This document shows positions 8,449 through 18,281 of a stretch of DNA of 64,000 nt, in pieces. The DNA lies in contig NZ_FMYY01000006.1 in assembly GCF_900101595.1 (NCBI RefSeq), positions 86,362 through 150,361 of the forward strand, read 5' to 3'. How positions within the stretch are numbered: the stretch's first letter is position 1; each line of letters begins with the position of its first letter. Both the position numbers and the translations under genes were made by a program. This DNA comes from Paenibacillus sp. cl123 (GTDB taxonomy: Bacteria; Bacillota; Bacilli; Paenibacillales; NBRC-103111). The notes under the pieces were generated by a model. The model did no database searches. It had not been told where the DNA came from and saw only the letters and a list, made by a program, of their open reading frames with translations.

Positions 8449-11400
8449 ATGAGCATGTATTCTTTGTTTCAGGCCGGCAAGCGCGGAATGGCTGTTGTAA
8501 CGGCAGCCGCGTTGGCGCTGGGATCTGCTTTGCCCGTCACTGCATCCGCGGAGACGGTAAACGGCAGCTCGGGCAAGGCGGCTCGTGCCGGCTCGGTGAG
8601 CCAGTCCGTGTATGCCGGTACATATGGGAGCGGCCGCGCTGCCCTTCTGATCCAGCCGGCCGCTCCTGCGTCGCTGACCTGGAGCACGCTTAGCCGGATC
8701 GGCAGGGAGAGGCAGCCCGGAGAGCCGATAGCCTTCAGCGACCGCAATGCGATCACCCCGGACGGACGTTATGCAGCTTCGCTCCATATGGAAGTATTGA
8801 CTAACCAGGGGCTGGTACTGCCTGGCACAGACGCCGGTACGGCAGCCCCGGTTGAGATCAAGCAGACTTTGTCGGTGACGGACCGCAGCACGGGAGCCGC
8901 CGAGATCATCCCGCGCGGGGCCGAGGACGAGGTGCTGGAGGATTATTTCTCCATGAGCGCCGATGGCAATCAGATCGTGTTCTCAACCTATGTGAACCAG
9001 GACGATGAAGAGGAAGAATTCCGTTACGGCGGCGTCTATGTGTACGACCGCACTCAGAAGAAGCTGGAGAACATTAACCGGGGGTATGACGGCTCGGCGG
9101 CGGACGGTGCGGGGGAGCATCCTTCCATCAGTGCGGACGGCCGGTACGTGGCCTTTTCTTCGGATGCGAGCAATCTCGTCCCGGGTACGGACTCCCGCGA
9201 CGGGGAGCAGGTGTATGTGTATGACCGGACTACGCAAACGATGGAACGAATCAGCAAGCCCTACAGGCCGCATGAAGAATTCGAGACGCGGGGCCGGAGC
9301 TTCGAGCCGGTGATCAGCGGCGACGGCCGCTTCGTTGCTTTCTTCTCTTACGAGAACCTCCTGGTGCCGGAAGATACGAACTTCGTGGCCGATGTGTTCT
9401 TGTACGACCGGACAGCCAAGACGATCAAGCGGCTGAACGTCGGAAAGGGCGGTCAGCAAGAGGACAGTTACAATGACGACTTGTCGATCAGCCACGACGG
9501 GAGCGTAGTCGCCTTCGTGACCGGCGATGACGGTCTGACGGAGGGTGACGCGAACGGCGAGGCCGATGTGGTCGTATACAGCCAGGGAGCGCCGGGGCTC
9601 CAGCGCGTGTCTTTGCAGCCGAACGGCCAGCCGTTCGACGGAGCCAGCGGCAGTCCTTACGTCAGTCCCGACGGCCGATACGTCGCCTTTATGAGCGATG
9701 TGGAAGGAGGCCTTGAGGGGGAACGTACTCAGAAGTCCTTCGTGGCCGATTTGACGGCTCGGGCCACGGCTGCGGTCGAGGTAGCCGGATCGCCGTTCGG
9801 ACCGATGTGGTCCAGTATGGCTCCTGCCTTGAGCAGCCAGGCGCAGGAGGTGGCGTTCACGGGCTTGTACGAGGTGGCGAATCCCACTCCGTTGTTCAGA
9901 TACACCTTCGGGGTATTTATCGCCTCCAAGGAGCAGGGTTCTGTTCCGGTATGGCCGGCAGGCAGCACGCTGCAAGGGACGGAGCTTACGCCCCGTTCGG
10001 TCAGGCTGACCTGGAGTCCGGCCCAGGATGCGAAGGGGGTAACGGGTTACCAGATCTATAGCAACGGGACTCCGCTCGCTTCAGTAGCAGCGGCGCCTAC
10101 GACCTATGAGGTGACCGGCCTGGAGCCCGGCATGACGTATACCTTCGGAGTGGAGGCGGTTAATGCCGACAGGCTGTCCAGCACAGGGGGGCCGACCTAT
10201 ACGGTGAAGACGCCGTCCGACGGCAAGACGGTCAAGGTCGGCTGGACGGCGGATCAGCTGATCAAGAAAAGCTTGGCCCGCATCGGCAGCACGCTGACCC
10301 TGCAGGTCGTCGGGCCGGAGGGCCGGAGCGGCGAGGCTCAGGTCGCTTATAAAGCCTGGGAGAACCGCGGAGGGAGCGCGGAGCTGGTCGAGCAGTCGGC
10401 GAAGGTCGCCCTGAGCGAAGCGGCGGGCCAGAGCGGCCGCTACACCGGAGCCTTCACGATCGCCGAAGGGGTGGCCGAGGTGACCGGCATTCGCGTGTCG
10501 CTGGGAACGGGGGCCGAGGCGGCCGTCGGGGATGCCCCGAATCTGCCGCTGGCTGTAGGCAGCGCCGTGGAAGTGAACATTCATAACCCGGGCAGCATCC
10601 CTCTGGACGGCTACCATATCGAGTATAAAAGAGGGGACGGCAGCTACCGCTCGGAGAAAATTACGCATAATCCGATGAGGCTTGCCGGTCTGCTTCCTCA
10701 GGAAACGTACCAGTTCACCATTCAGTCCCCCGAATACCGCTACTGGGAGATTCCAGGCAGTATCACGACCCGGCCAGGCATAACGGAGACTATCACGGGG
10801 ACGATACCCGAGGCGGCACAATTTCGCGTGAAGCTGGTCGACCAGCACGGGCAGCCCGTGCCGAACGTCTCCATTCAGCTATGGAATCAGGACCACAGCG
10901 AAACGAGAGGGGCGCTGTACGCCGGAGAGGATGGGCTGACGGAGTGGCAGGAAACGGATGATGCGAAAGAAGTCTTCCAGCTGGAAGTTGATCTGAAGGG
11001 CCGTTATTACGACGAGATCGGCCCGCAGACCGTCACGCTTAACCCGGGCAGCCAGGAGAAGGTTATCGTTTTGCACAAGCCGGAGGAGGGGGTTCTTCGC
11101 GGACAGGTGACGGCTCCTGACGGACGGCCGCTGCTGAACGCAACGGTGACGGCGACCTCGACGTACAAGGGGAAGCCCGAAGTCCGTACAGCCCGCACGA
11201 ATCTGAACGGAGAATACACACTGACTCTGCTGGAAAATACCGACGGCTCGGAAACCTTGATCCGCGCGTTCCAGCCATCCTATATGTATATTCAGGACGA
11301 AGGCGTGACCCGCAAGATCGTGAAGGGGGAAAATCCCCGGCTGGATCTGGCGCTCAAGGGGAGCGGCTATGGAGAAATTATCCTGAACGTATTCAACAAG

Positions 11401-14400
11401 CCGCTGGGCAGCGATTGGCAAGGGCCGCTCAATATGGAGCAGGTCCATGCCCAGTACAAGGTTGAGTCGGCCAGAGGATGGAAAAGCGGCTATTATACCA
11501 ATATCATTTCGTTCATGGGGGAACCCGGCGAAACCGTCAATGTGTGCGTAACGGGTACGCTGGAGGGCGTAGGAACCGCCTGCGATCAGGTAGCTCTCGA
11601 CGAGCAGGCGAGCGGAACTGCGACTATCCGGATGGAACAGAAGGGCGGACGCGTGCAGGGCGAGGTCGACCTAGCCGATAGCCGGGTCGATACTCAGCTC
11701 TATCTCCGTCAGCCGGATGGCAGCTGGGGCTCTCCCGTCGCCTATGACGGCTTCAGGGGCACTCGCTTCGACTTGTATGCTCCGCAGGCCGGGGAATACA
11801 GGCTGACTATGAGCAGGTCGAAGCGGGGGGCGAATTCCTCGGGCTACGAGTATGCCAGCCAAGTATTTACACTGGCGGAGGGCGAGTTCAAGCAGCTCGG
11901 CAAGCTGACCTTTGAGGAAACCCGCTACTTCTCCAATCACTATGGCAACGAGCTGATGGCTCTTCCGAACAGAGCGGTGCCAGGAGGGAAGCTGACCTTG
12001 CGAGCCGCCTTCAACAATCCGCATGCGGAGTCGTTGACGGACGGTCAGCTGACCGTGACGATCCCGGATGGGCTGACTTTGCTGAGGGATGCGGAAGGAC
12101 GCATCGCTGCAGGCGGCGCGAAGGGAGAAGCGGTATGGGCCGGGGGCAAGGTGACGGTGCCTGTCGGCACGATAGCAGGCGGCGCGAAGGGAGCCGTCAC
12201 CCTGCAGGCGCAGGTCGCAGATGACCTGAATAAGCCTCATCTCTCCCTGGAAGCGAGACTAAGCGGACAGTGGAAAGGCGCTGCGCTCGACGAGCGGCTG
12301 GGCAGTCTGCAGGTAGAAGCGCCGCGCGTCACGCTGGAAGCGCCGGAGCGGATCAAGGAGCCAAAGGTGGAGCTGAGCGGCTTCGCGCCTGCCGGCAGCC
12401 GGGTAGCGGTTTATGACACCAACTCCCTGATAGGCGAAACGCTGGCATCGCCGGCAGGCTTGTGGCGGACAGAGGTGGAATTGATCGACCTTGGCGGCGA
12501 AAAGCTGCATGCGCTGCATGCTTCGGCAGTAGCGAGAGGGGTTGAACTGAAGTCCGATCCGAAATATGTCGAAGTGGACCCCGAGTTTCCGGAGCTGCTT
12601 CGGATGGCCATGGGCCAGCTGCCGAACGGCAAGTGGATCGAGCTGGATGTCAGGAAGGGCGTCGCCCGCATGCCGTATACCGTGGTGCCGGGGCATCCGT
12701 TTGAGCTTGAGCTGAAGTTCGACGACCCGTCCCGCGTGCGCAATGTTCAGCTGTACATGGACGGCCAATACGGCCAGCCGATTGCGGCAACGCTGGGAGC
12801 GGACGGTCTGTTCCATGCGGAAGTGCCTACGACGAGCGGTGCCCTCGGAGGCATCTATGTCAGCTATGACGGACCGGTCAAGAAGACGGAGTATGAGCGT
12901 CGCGCCGTCGATATGGAGGAGGTGCGCTCACAGCTTCCGGCGGCTATGAGAGACTTTGTGGTCGAGTCCTCCGAGCCCTTCGAGCTGCGGGGAGGGGTAT
13001 ATGCGAGCAAGGTGACGCTCAGCTTCCCTCAGCTTCCGAACCTGACGATGAGCGTAACTACGACGATGAAGCCCGGATCGGCTTACAAGCCGACGGAAGC
13101 GGAGATTGCTGACGCCGAAGCAACCGGCAATCCGCTATTCCAGGCGGCAGTCAGCGAATCGGAGACGGAGAAGAGTCTGACGAGCCGGATTACCGGCTAT
13201 ATGCCAACGCAGCTGGTGTTCCCAGACGATCCGTCGCTGGCGGCCGGGGGCAAGTCGAAGAGCGTTGTCTCTAAGCTTGATATAGGGCTGGAGGTTCCGC
13301 AGAAATATGCTCATATGGCCGAATTCGTGACCGAGGTGCACACCGAGGTGAAGGGGCCGTACGATCAGATCAACAGCATCAAGAGCCAGTATTCCGATTA
13401 CAAGACTTATGCAGGCAAAATCAACAAAATCATGTACGGGGTGGAAACGAGCCTCTCCTGCCCGGCCGCAGCCGTGGAGACGGGCAAAGAGGCCGGTATG
13501 GCGCTGCTCGCAACGGTAGGCGGAGAGGTGGCGAAGACCGCCATCAGCGCCTGGCAGGGAGCGATGGCGCTGGAAGGGCCGGCCGGTGTAGTTGCAGGCT
13601 TTGCCGGAGATATCGTCAAAGGGAAGATCGACAAATACGTCGATGCCAAGATTGACGCGGTAGGCTCCGGCTACAATGAATGTATAGACGAAGAAACGGA
13701 TTACTACGATCCGTTGACCGGATTGTGGAAGAAACGCAAGAGCCGTAAGATAGCCGATCCGAAATGGATCTATGATCCGAGCGGCTATGTCTATGAAGCC
13801 GTAGAGTCCAACCGGCTCAGCGGGGTGACCGCTACCGTGCTGTATCTGGATACGGCGACAGGCCAATGGAAGAAATGGGACGCCGAGGAATACGAGCAGA
13901 TCAACCCGCAAAGCACCGATCCCGAAGGCCGTTACGGCTGGGATGTGCCGGTCGGCAGGTGGAAGGTGAAGTGGGAGCTGCCGGGCTATGAGACGGCCTA
14001 CAGCGCGGAGATGGACGTACCGCCGCCGCATCTGGACGTCAACAGTGGTCTTGTATCCAAGCAAGCTCCGGAGATCGTCTCCGTTCAGGGCCTCGCTTAC
14101 GAGGGGGGCAGCCATGTCGAGCTGACGCTTAGCAAGCATGTCCGCGCAGCCGAGCTGGACAACGAAGCGATCCGGCTGACGGACGCCGCCGGCGAAGTGA
14201 TCGAAGGTACGCTGACCGCCGCGCAGGAGGAGACGAGTCCAACAGGCGAAAAGCTGACCCGTACGCTTAAGTTCGCACCGGCGTCCCCGCAGGCGCTTGC
14301 GGAAGGCGGCGTTTATGGCGTACAGGTTCGTTCCTCCTTCATTATCAGCTATGCGGGCATTGCCCTGAACGCGGATTACACCGGCAGCGTTACCGTTGTT

Positions 14401-16341
14401 CGTCGCGACGGGCAGGCGCCTGAGCTGCAGAAGGGCAGTCTGGATGGCGGCAATAGGATGATCCGGCTTATGTTCAATGAGAAGCTTGATGCGTCCTATG
14501 CGCCAGAGCCAGGCAAATTTATCATTAATGGAGCCGCCGATGCCGTAGCCTCCGTGTTCGTGAACCGGAAGCTGCGGGGCAATGAGGCGGAAGCGGAGCA
14601 GGAGGTTGTGCTGACGCTCCATAACCGCGTTGCCGAAGGAGCTGCCGTGCAGCTCGACTTGCAGCCTGGAGCTGTGCGCGACCTGGCGGGCAATTTGTCC
14701 GGCGCGGGCCGGATAACTGTGACCAGCCAAGGTTCGCCGCTGTCGGCCGATGCCGAGCTGTCGGCGCTGGCTGTCAAGGGCGGCACACTGTCGCCGTCGT
14801 TCGGCCCGACCCGCACGGATTATGTGCTGACCGTGCCGGAGCGGACCGGCAGCGTACAGGTGCAGGCGACGACAGCCCATGCGAAGGCAAAGCTGTTTAT
14901 TGCCGGCAATGAAGCCGTCAGCGGCGCGTCTGGAACGGTGCAGCTGCCGGCAGACGGACAGCTGAAGATCCGCGTTCAGGCGGAGGACGGCATTCACAGC
15001 CGGGAATACGTATTAACCGTCAGATTCGGTCAGCCCGGCGGGGAAGAGGAGCCGAATGGCTGCACCTCGGGCTGCGGTTCTCAAGGCAGCGGGGGTCCGG
15101 GAGGCTCGGGATCGCAGCCGGATGAGCCGGGCAAACCGTTCGACTTGATGAAGGGCGCGGCTGTAACGCCAACGAAGGATGCGGCGGGCCGCAAGAAGCT
15201 GCAGGTCGGCGTGAAAGCCGATACGATCGAGTCGGCTCTTAAGGCGAACGATATCAAGCGGGGCTTTAAGCTTGACATCGGCGAGCAGGCTGACGAGTAT
15301 GTCGTTCAGTTCCCGGCGGAGGCCTTCCGCAGCTTGTCTGCGGCAGGGGCCGAAGTGAAGCTGTCTGCAGGAGCGCTGCAGCTGAGGCTTCAGGCCGCGT
15401 CGTTCACGGCGGCAGCCTCCGGGGGAGAGACGATCGAGGTGAGAATCGCTAAGGCGGCGGGCGAGCAAGCGAAGCTGTGGCTGAGCCGGTTTGGATCGGG
15501 CGGCATCCTGAAGCCTGTATCGGATATGTTTACGCTCGGCGTGTATGACGGGCGGGGCAAGCCGCTTGAGGCCGCCCCGGGAGCCAAGCCGCTGCAGGCA
15601 TTGTGGACGCTGGCTCCATCGGAAGCCGGCGCGGGCAAGGCAGGCGCATACCGATATGAGGCTGGCACCGACCGCTGGACGTATGTCGGCGGGGAGGAGG
15701 CCGCAGAGGCAGGACGGAAAAGCGTGGCCTTCGATATCCGCGCTGCAGGCTGGTTCGCCCTGCTGCAATACAAGGGCGGCTTCGCCGACATGAGCGGACA
15801 CTGGGCGGAAGCTCAAGTGAACTGGATGGCTATGCGCCAGTATGTGGACGGTTATTCGCCGGACAGCTTCAGGCCCGAGCAAGCTGTTAACCGCGCGGAG
15901 TTTACGGCGATGCTCGTTCGTCTTCTCGCGCTGGAGACGGCGGCTGTTCAGGAAGCCGGCTTCACGGATGTGGCGTCTGGCGCCTGGTATGCCGGAGCGG
16001 TGAATGCCGCTGCAGCAGCCGGCATCGTGACGGGCGCCGGAGCTTCGAGCTTCGAGCCCGGCCGCCTCCTGACGCGGGAGGAGATGACGGCCATGGTCGT
16101 CCGGGCGTATCGCAGCGCCGGCGGCTCGGAGTCTCTGCCGACGCCGGAGGAGCAAGATCGGCTGCTCGCCGACTTCGCAGATCGCGAACAGCTGCAGCCG
16201 TGGGCGCGCGAAGCTGTGGCCTTCGCACGGAAGGCCGGGCTGGTGCAGGGCGTCAGCCCGACAGCCTTCGAGCCAGCCGGCACCGCTACGCGGGCGCAGG
16301 CGGCTGTGCTGCTGCAGCGGCTTGCCGAGAAACGCGGCTAG
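8449..16341 (+). CDS. Giant multidomain SLH cell-surface protein with N-terminal propeller-like repeats
   Basis: 2630 residues. A signal peptide occupies about residues 1-35. Residues 90-480 carry repeated blades of the PD40/TolB type (ISADGRYVAF, VYDRTTQTMERIS and similar), suggesting a beta-propeller. An FN3-like domain follows near 505-590, carboxypeptidase-regulatory-like folds near 790-970, a DUF11-like and Ig-like region near 1180-1370, and SbsA Ig-like domains near 1870-2085. A cadherin-like beta-sandwich lies near 2100-2190, then a Gly-rich linker with two Cys. Three SLH motifs (residues 2443-2630, first FADMSGHWAEAQVNWMAMRQ) should bind pyruvylated secondary cell-wall polymer. The gene is monocistronic with its own terminator. 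The role is probably adhesion or binding of an extracellular polymer; the ligand is unknown. Confidence 0.9.
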   Translation: MSMYSLFQAGKRGMAVVTAAALALGSALPVTASAETVNGSSGKAARAGSVSQSVYAGTYGSGRAALLIQPAAPASLTWSTLSRIGRERQPGEPIAFSDRNAITPDGRYAASLHMEVLTNQGLVLPGTDAGTAAPVEIKQTLSVTDRSTGAAEIIPRGAEDEVLEDYFSMSADGNQIVFSTYVNQDDEEEEFRYGGVYVYDRTQKKLENINRGYDGSAADGAGEHPSISADGRYVAFSSDASNLVPGTDSRDGEQVYVYDRTTQTMERISKPYRPHEEFETRGRSFEPVISGDGRFVAFFSYENLLVPEDTNFVADVFLYDRTAKTIKRLNVGKGGQQEDSYNDDLSISHDGSVVAFVTGDDGLTEGDANGEADVVVYSQGAPGLQRVSLQPNGQPFDGASGSPYVSPDGRYVAFMSDVEGGLEGERTQKSFVADLTARATAAVEVAGSPFGPMWSSMAPALSSQAQEVAFTGLYEVANPTPLFRYTFGVFIASKEQGSVPVWPAGSTLQGTELTPRSVRLTWSPAQDAKGVTGYQIYSNGTPLASVAAAPTTYEVTGLEPGMTYTFGVEAVNADRLSSTGGPTYTVKTPSDGKTVKVGWTADQLIKKSLARIGSTLTLQVVGPEGRSGEAQVAYKAWENRGGSAELVEQSAKVALSEAAGQSGRYTGAFTIAEGVAEVTGIRVSLGTGAEAAVGDAPNLPLAVGSAVEVNIHNPGSIPLDGYHIEYKRGDGSYRSEKITHNPMRLAGLLPQETYQFTIQSPEYRYWEIPGSITTRPGITETITGTIPEAAQFRVKLVDQHGQPVPNVSIQLWNQDHSETRGALYAGEDGLTEWQETDDAKEVFQLEVDLKGRYYDEIGPQTVTLNPGSQEKVIVLHKPEEGVLRGQVTAPDGRPLLNATVTATSTYKGKPEVRTARTNLNGEYTLTLLENTDGSETLIRAFQPSYMYIQDEGVTRKIVKGENPRLDLALKGSGYGEIILNVFNKPLGSDWQGPLNMEQVHAQYKVESARGWKSGYYTNIISFMGEPGETVNVCVTGTLEGVGTACDQVALDEQASGTATIRMEQKGGRVQGEVDLADSRVDTQLYLRQPDGSWGSPVAYDGFRGTRFDLYAPQAGEYRLTMSRSKRGANSSGYEYASQVFTLAEGEFKQLGKLTFEETRYFSNHYGNELMALPNRAVPGGKLTLRAAFNNPHAESLTDGQLTVTIPDGLTLLRDAEGRIAAGGAKGEAVWAGGKVTVPVGTIAGGAKGAVTLQAQVADDLNKPHLSLEARLSGQWKGAALDERLGSLQVEAPRVTLEAPERIKEPKVELSGFAPAGSRVAVYDTNSLIGETLASPAGLWRTEVELIDLGGEKLHALHASAVARGVELKSDPKYVEVDPEFPELLRMAMGQLPNGKWIELDVRKGVARMPYTVVPGHPFELELKFDDPSRVRNVQLYMDGQYGQPIAATLGADGLFHAEVPTTSGALGGIYVSYDGPVKKTEYERRAVDMEEVRSQLPAAMRDFVVESSEPFELRGGVYASKVTLSFPQLPNLTMSVTTTMKPGSAYKPTEAEIADAEATGNPLFQAAVSESETEKSLTSRITGYMPTQLVFPDDPSLAAGGKSKSVVSKLDIGLEVPQKYAHMAEFVTEVHTEVKGPYDQINSIKSQYSDYKTYAGKINKIMYGVETSLSCPAAAVETGKEAGMALLATVGGEVAKTAISAWQGAMALEGPAGVVAGFAGDIVKGKIDKYVDAKIDAVGSGYNECIDEETDYYDPLTGLWKKRKSRKIADPKWIYDPSGYVYEAVESNRLSGVTATVLYLDTATGQWKKWDAEEYEQINPQSTDPEGRYGWDVPVGRWKVKWELPGYETAYSAEMDVPPPHLDVNSGLVSKQAPEIVSVQGLAYEGGSHVELTLSKHVRAAELDNEAIRLTDAAGEVIEGTLTAAQEETSPTGEKLTRTLKFAPASPQALAEGGVYGVQVRSSFIISYAGIALNADYTGSVTVVRRDGQAPELQKGSLDGGNRMIRLMFNEKLDASYAPEPGKFIINGAADAVASVFVNRKLRGNEAEAEQEVVLTLHNRVAEGAAVQLDLQPGAVRDLAGNLSGAGRITVTSQGSPLSADAELSALAVKGGTLSPSFGPTRTDYVLTVPERTGSVQVQATTAHAKAKLFIAGNEAVSGASGTVQLPADGQLKIRVQAEDGIHSREYVLTVRFGQPGGEEEPNGCTSGCGSQGSGGPGGSGSQPDEPGKPFDLMKGAAVTPTKDAAGRKKLQVGVKADTIESALKANDIKRGFKLDIGEQADEYVVQFPAEAFRSLSAAGAEVKLSAGALQLRLQAASFTAAASGGETIEVRIAKAAGEQAKLWLSRFGSGGILKPVSDMFTLGVYDGRGKPLEAAPGAKPLQALWTLAPSEAGAGKAGAYRYEAGTDRWTYVGGEEAAEAGRKSVAFDIRAAGWFALLQYKGGFADMSGHWAEAQVNWMAMRQYVDGYSPDSFRPEQAVNRAEFTAMLVRLLALETAAVQEAGFTDVASGAWYAGAVNAAAAAGIVTGAGASSFEPGRLLTREEMTAMVVRAYRSAGGSESLPTPEEQDRLLADFADREQLQPWAREAVAFARKAGLVQGVSPTAFEPAGTATRAQAAVLLQRLAEKRG

Positions 16342-16395
16342 CCCGAAAGGAAAAGCCGGCAGATTCAACCCCTGCCGACGGCTTGTTGCATGAAA

Positions 16396-16436
16396 CGCCC
16401 GCTGCTGGTTATTGGACCGGCAGCGGGTGTTTTTTT
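16396..16436 (+). terminator. Terminator of the giant SLH gene
   Basis: A 13-bp stem (16396-16408 with 16417-16429, two G-T wobbles) is followed by seven T. Confidence 0.9.
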
Positions 16437-16789
16437 GGCTGTCTTTATGTAGGATGAGAACCTCCTCGCGTGTCCGGTTTGGCTTCGGTGGTCGCGTCGG
16501 CAGTCGGAAGCTTCAAGATTCGCGAACTCGGGAGCAGGAACTCAAATAATCAAGGGCGGAAGGGCGGAAGGGCAGAAGGACACAACGAACAAGGAAATTG
16601 CCGTGAAGCCGGCGTTGCCGAAGGCTCCTGCTATTGGCCGGGCTGGTAGGCCGGCTGATTCTGTAAGTCCCTCTCCCGTGACATCGACAGAAAATTCCAT
16701 GCGCTTCAATAGGCGAAAAAAGACGTTTGTGCTAGAATAAGGGTATCGATGGAACTACGACTTTAGGCTCGGACAAAGGGGATTTTCCG
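16437..16789. other. Intergenic region with a short 8-bp repeat
   Basis: No convincing gene. Three tandem copies of an 8-mer (AGGGCGGA, AGGGCGGA, AGGGCAGA) lie at 16553-16576. A clear promoter for the next gene could not be identified. Confidence 0.5.
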
Positions 16790-18226
16790 ATGAAATATCG
16801 CAGCCTTGCAGGACCTGCAGCAGGTATCGCGCTGCCGTTCGGTTTATATGAGCTCATACGACGCTCTCCGGATTGGGATGTCAGCTTTGCTCTGCCTCGC
16901 GGCCATTTCTACATTGTGACCGCGGTAGCCTTCCTGGCGCTGCTGATCGCCGTGCTGGTCGGGATCGCGGGCAATCGGCTTCGCAATATCAAGGTCAGCT
17001 TCCTCGCCTTGAGCTTCATCTCGCTCGCGGAGATATTTATGATTCATGGCCTGTCCACGCCTAATTTTATCCTGCACGCCACTCATCTGCCCGGTATGGC
17101 CGCTCAGGCCAGCGTGCTGCTGGCATCGCTGTGGCTATGGCTGTCGTCGCTTTCCTCGGACCACCCGCTCGTCGCCTTTCTGTCTCGCTATCAGAATCTT
17201 CTTGTGCCCGTATGGACGGCTGCCCTTGCCGCCCTGGGCATTACCGGGCTCCTGTTACCGCATCTCGCCGATATCATTCCGCTGGACATCCAGCCGCTTA
17301 ACATAATGCTGGCCCTGCTGACCCTGGGGCTGAACGGATATGCCATGTGCCGATATTACCGGTCCTATCTGTATTCGCGGTTTCCGCTGCAGATTGCGAT
17401 CGTCTACAGCGGCGGGTGGCTGATTTTATCGCAGTTTATTATGATTACCGGCGAAGTATGGCGCGCCAGCTGGTGGATGTATCATTTTCTGCTGCTTGCT
17501 TCCATGGTGGTGATGCTGGTCGGCCTGACGGCCCAATACGGGGACAAGCGCTCGCTCGGAGGCGCTTTCCGCTCCTTGTTCACCACGGACCCGATGGAGC
17601 GTATCACGAGCAGCATGTCGCCGAGTGTCCGCTCGCTGATGGCTGCTACGGAGAAAAAGGATACTTATACGGCCGGGCACAACTTCCGAGTCACCTTGTA
17701 CGCGCTCCGGCTGGCGGAGGAGCTGCGGCTGCCGCCGGACCAGCTCCGGGCGCTGGCGCAAGGAACGATCGTCCACGATGTGGGCAAGCTCGAGGTTCCG
17801 GATGAGATACTCAACAAGCCGGGGCGGCTTGACCCGGAGGAACGTCTTATCATCGAGCAGCATCCGGTCAACGGGTATAATCTGTGCAAACGGCTGGGCT
17901 TCATGAAGGAAGAATTGGCCATCATCCGCTGGCATCATGAGAAATGGGACGGAACCGGCTACCCGGACAAGCTAAAGGCACAGCAAATCCCGCTTATGGC
18001 CCGGATTGTCGCTGTCGCCGACGTCTACGACGCATTGACCTCCAAACGCTCTTACCGGCAGGCGATGTCGCATGAAGAGGCGATGAGCTTTCTTGCGGCG
18101 CAGCGGGGCATTCATTTCGATCCTCTGTGCGTCGATGCCTGGGAGCGGCTTTGCGAGCGTGATTCTTCCGTCGCTGAATATGCCGTGAAGAACGAATTTC
18201 CTTCGGCTGCGTCACTTTCCGGCTAA
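16790..18226 (+). CDS. Membrane HD-GYP domain protein, probable c-di-GMP phosphodiesterase
   Basis: 478 residues. About eight hydrophobic helices fill residues 1-250 and likely act as a membrane sensor. The C-terminal half is an HD-GYP domain with the metal-binding HDVGK motif near residue 329 and the signature HHEKWDGTGYP near residue 383. Further conserved histidines (AGHNFR, IEQHP) are present, so the domain should be active in hydrolysing cyclic di-GMP. SD AAAGGGG lies before the ATG at 16790. The gene stands alone and converges on the nagZ-like gene. The sensed signal is unknown. Confidence 0.9.
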   Translation: MKYRSLAGPAAGIALPFGLYELIRRSPDWDVSFALPRGHFYIVTAVAFLALLIAVLVGIAGNRLRNIKVSFLALSFISLAEIFMIHGLSTPNFILHATHLPGMAAQASVLLASLWLWLSSLSSDHPLVAFLSRYQNLLVPVWTAALAALGITGLLLPHLADIIPLDIQPLNIMLALLTLGLNGYAMCRYYRSYLYSRFPLQIAIVYSGGWLILSQFIMITGEVWRASWWMYHFLLLASMVVMLVGLTAQYGDKRSLGGAFRSLFTTDPMERITSSMSPSVRSLMAATEKKDTYTAGHNFRVTLYALRLAEELRLPPDQLRALAQGTIVHDVGKLEVPDEILNKPGRLDPEERLIIEQHPVNGYNLCKRLGFMKEELAIIRWHHEKWDGTGYPDKLKAQQIPLMARIVAVADVYDALTSKRSYRQAMSHEEAMSFLAAQRGIHFDPLCVDAWERLCERDSSVAEYAVKNEFPSAASLSG

Positions 18227-18281
18227 CCGAAGCGGCGGAGGGGCTTTCTGCGGCCGAATGGCCGTACCATCCCCATCGTTT

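Noticed and set aside
13135-14997. Minus-strand ORF of 620 codons inside the giant SLH gene
   Set aside because: Shadow of a well-supported coding sequence; high His/Arg content and no recognisable domain.
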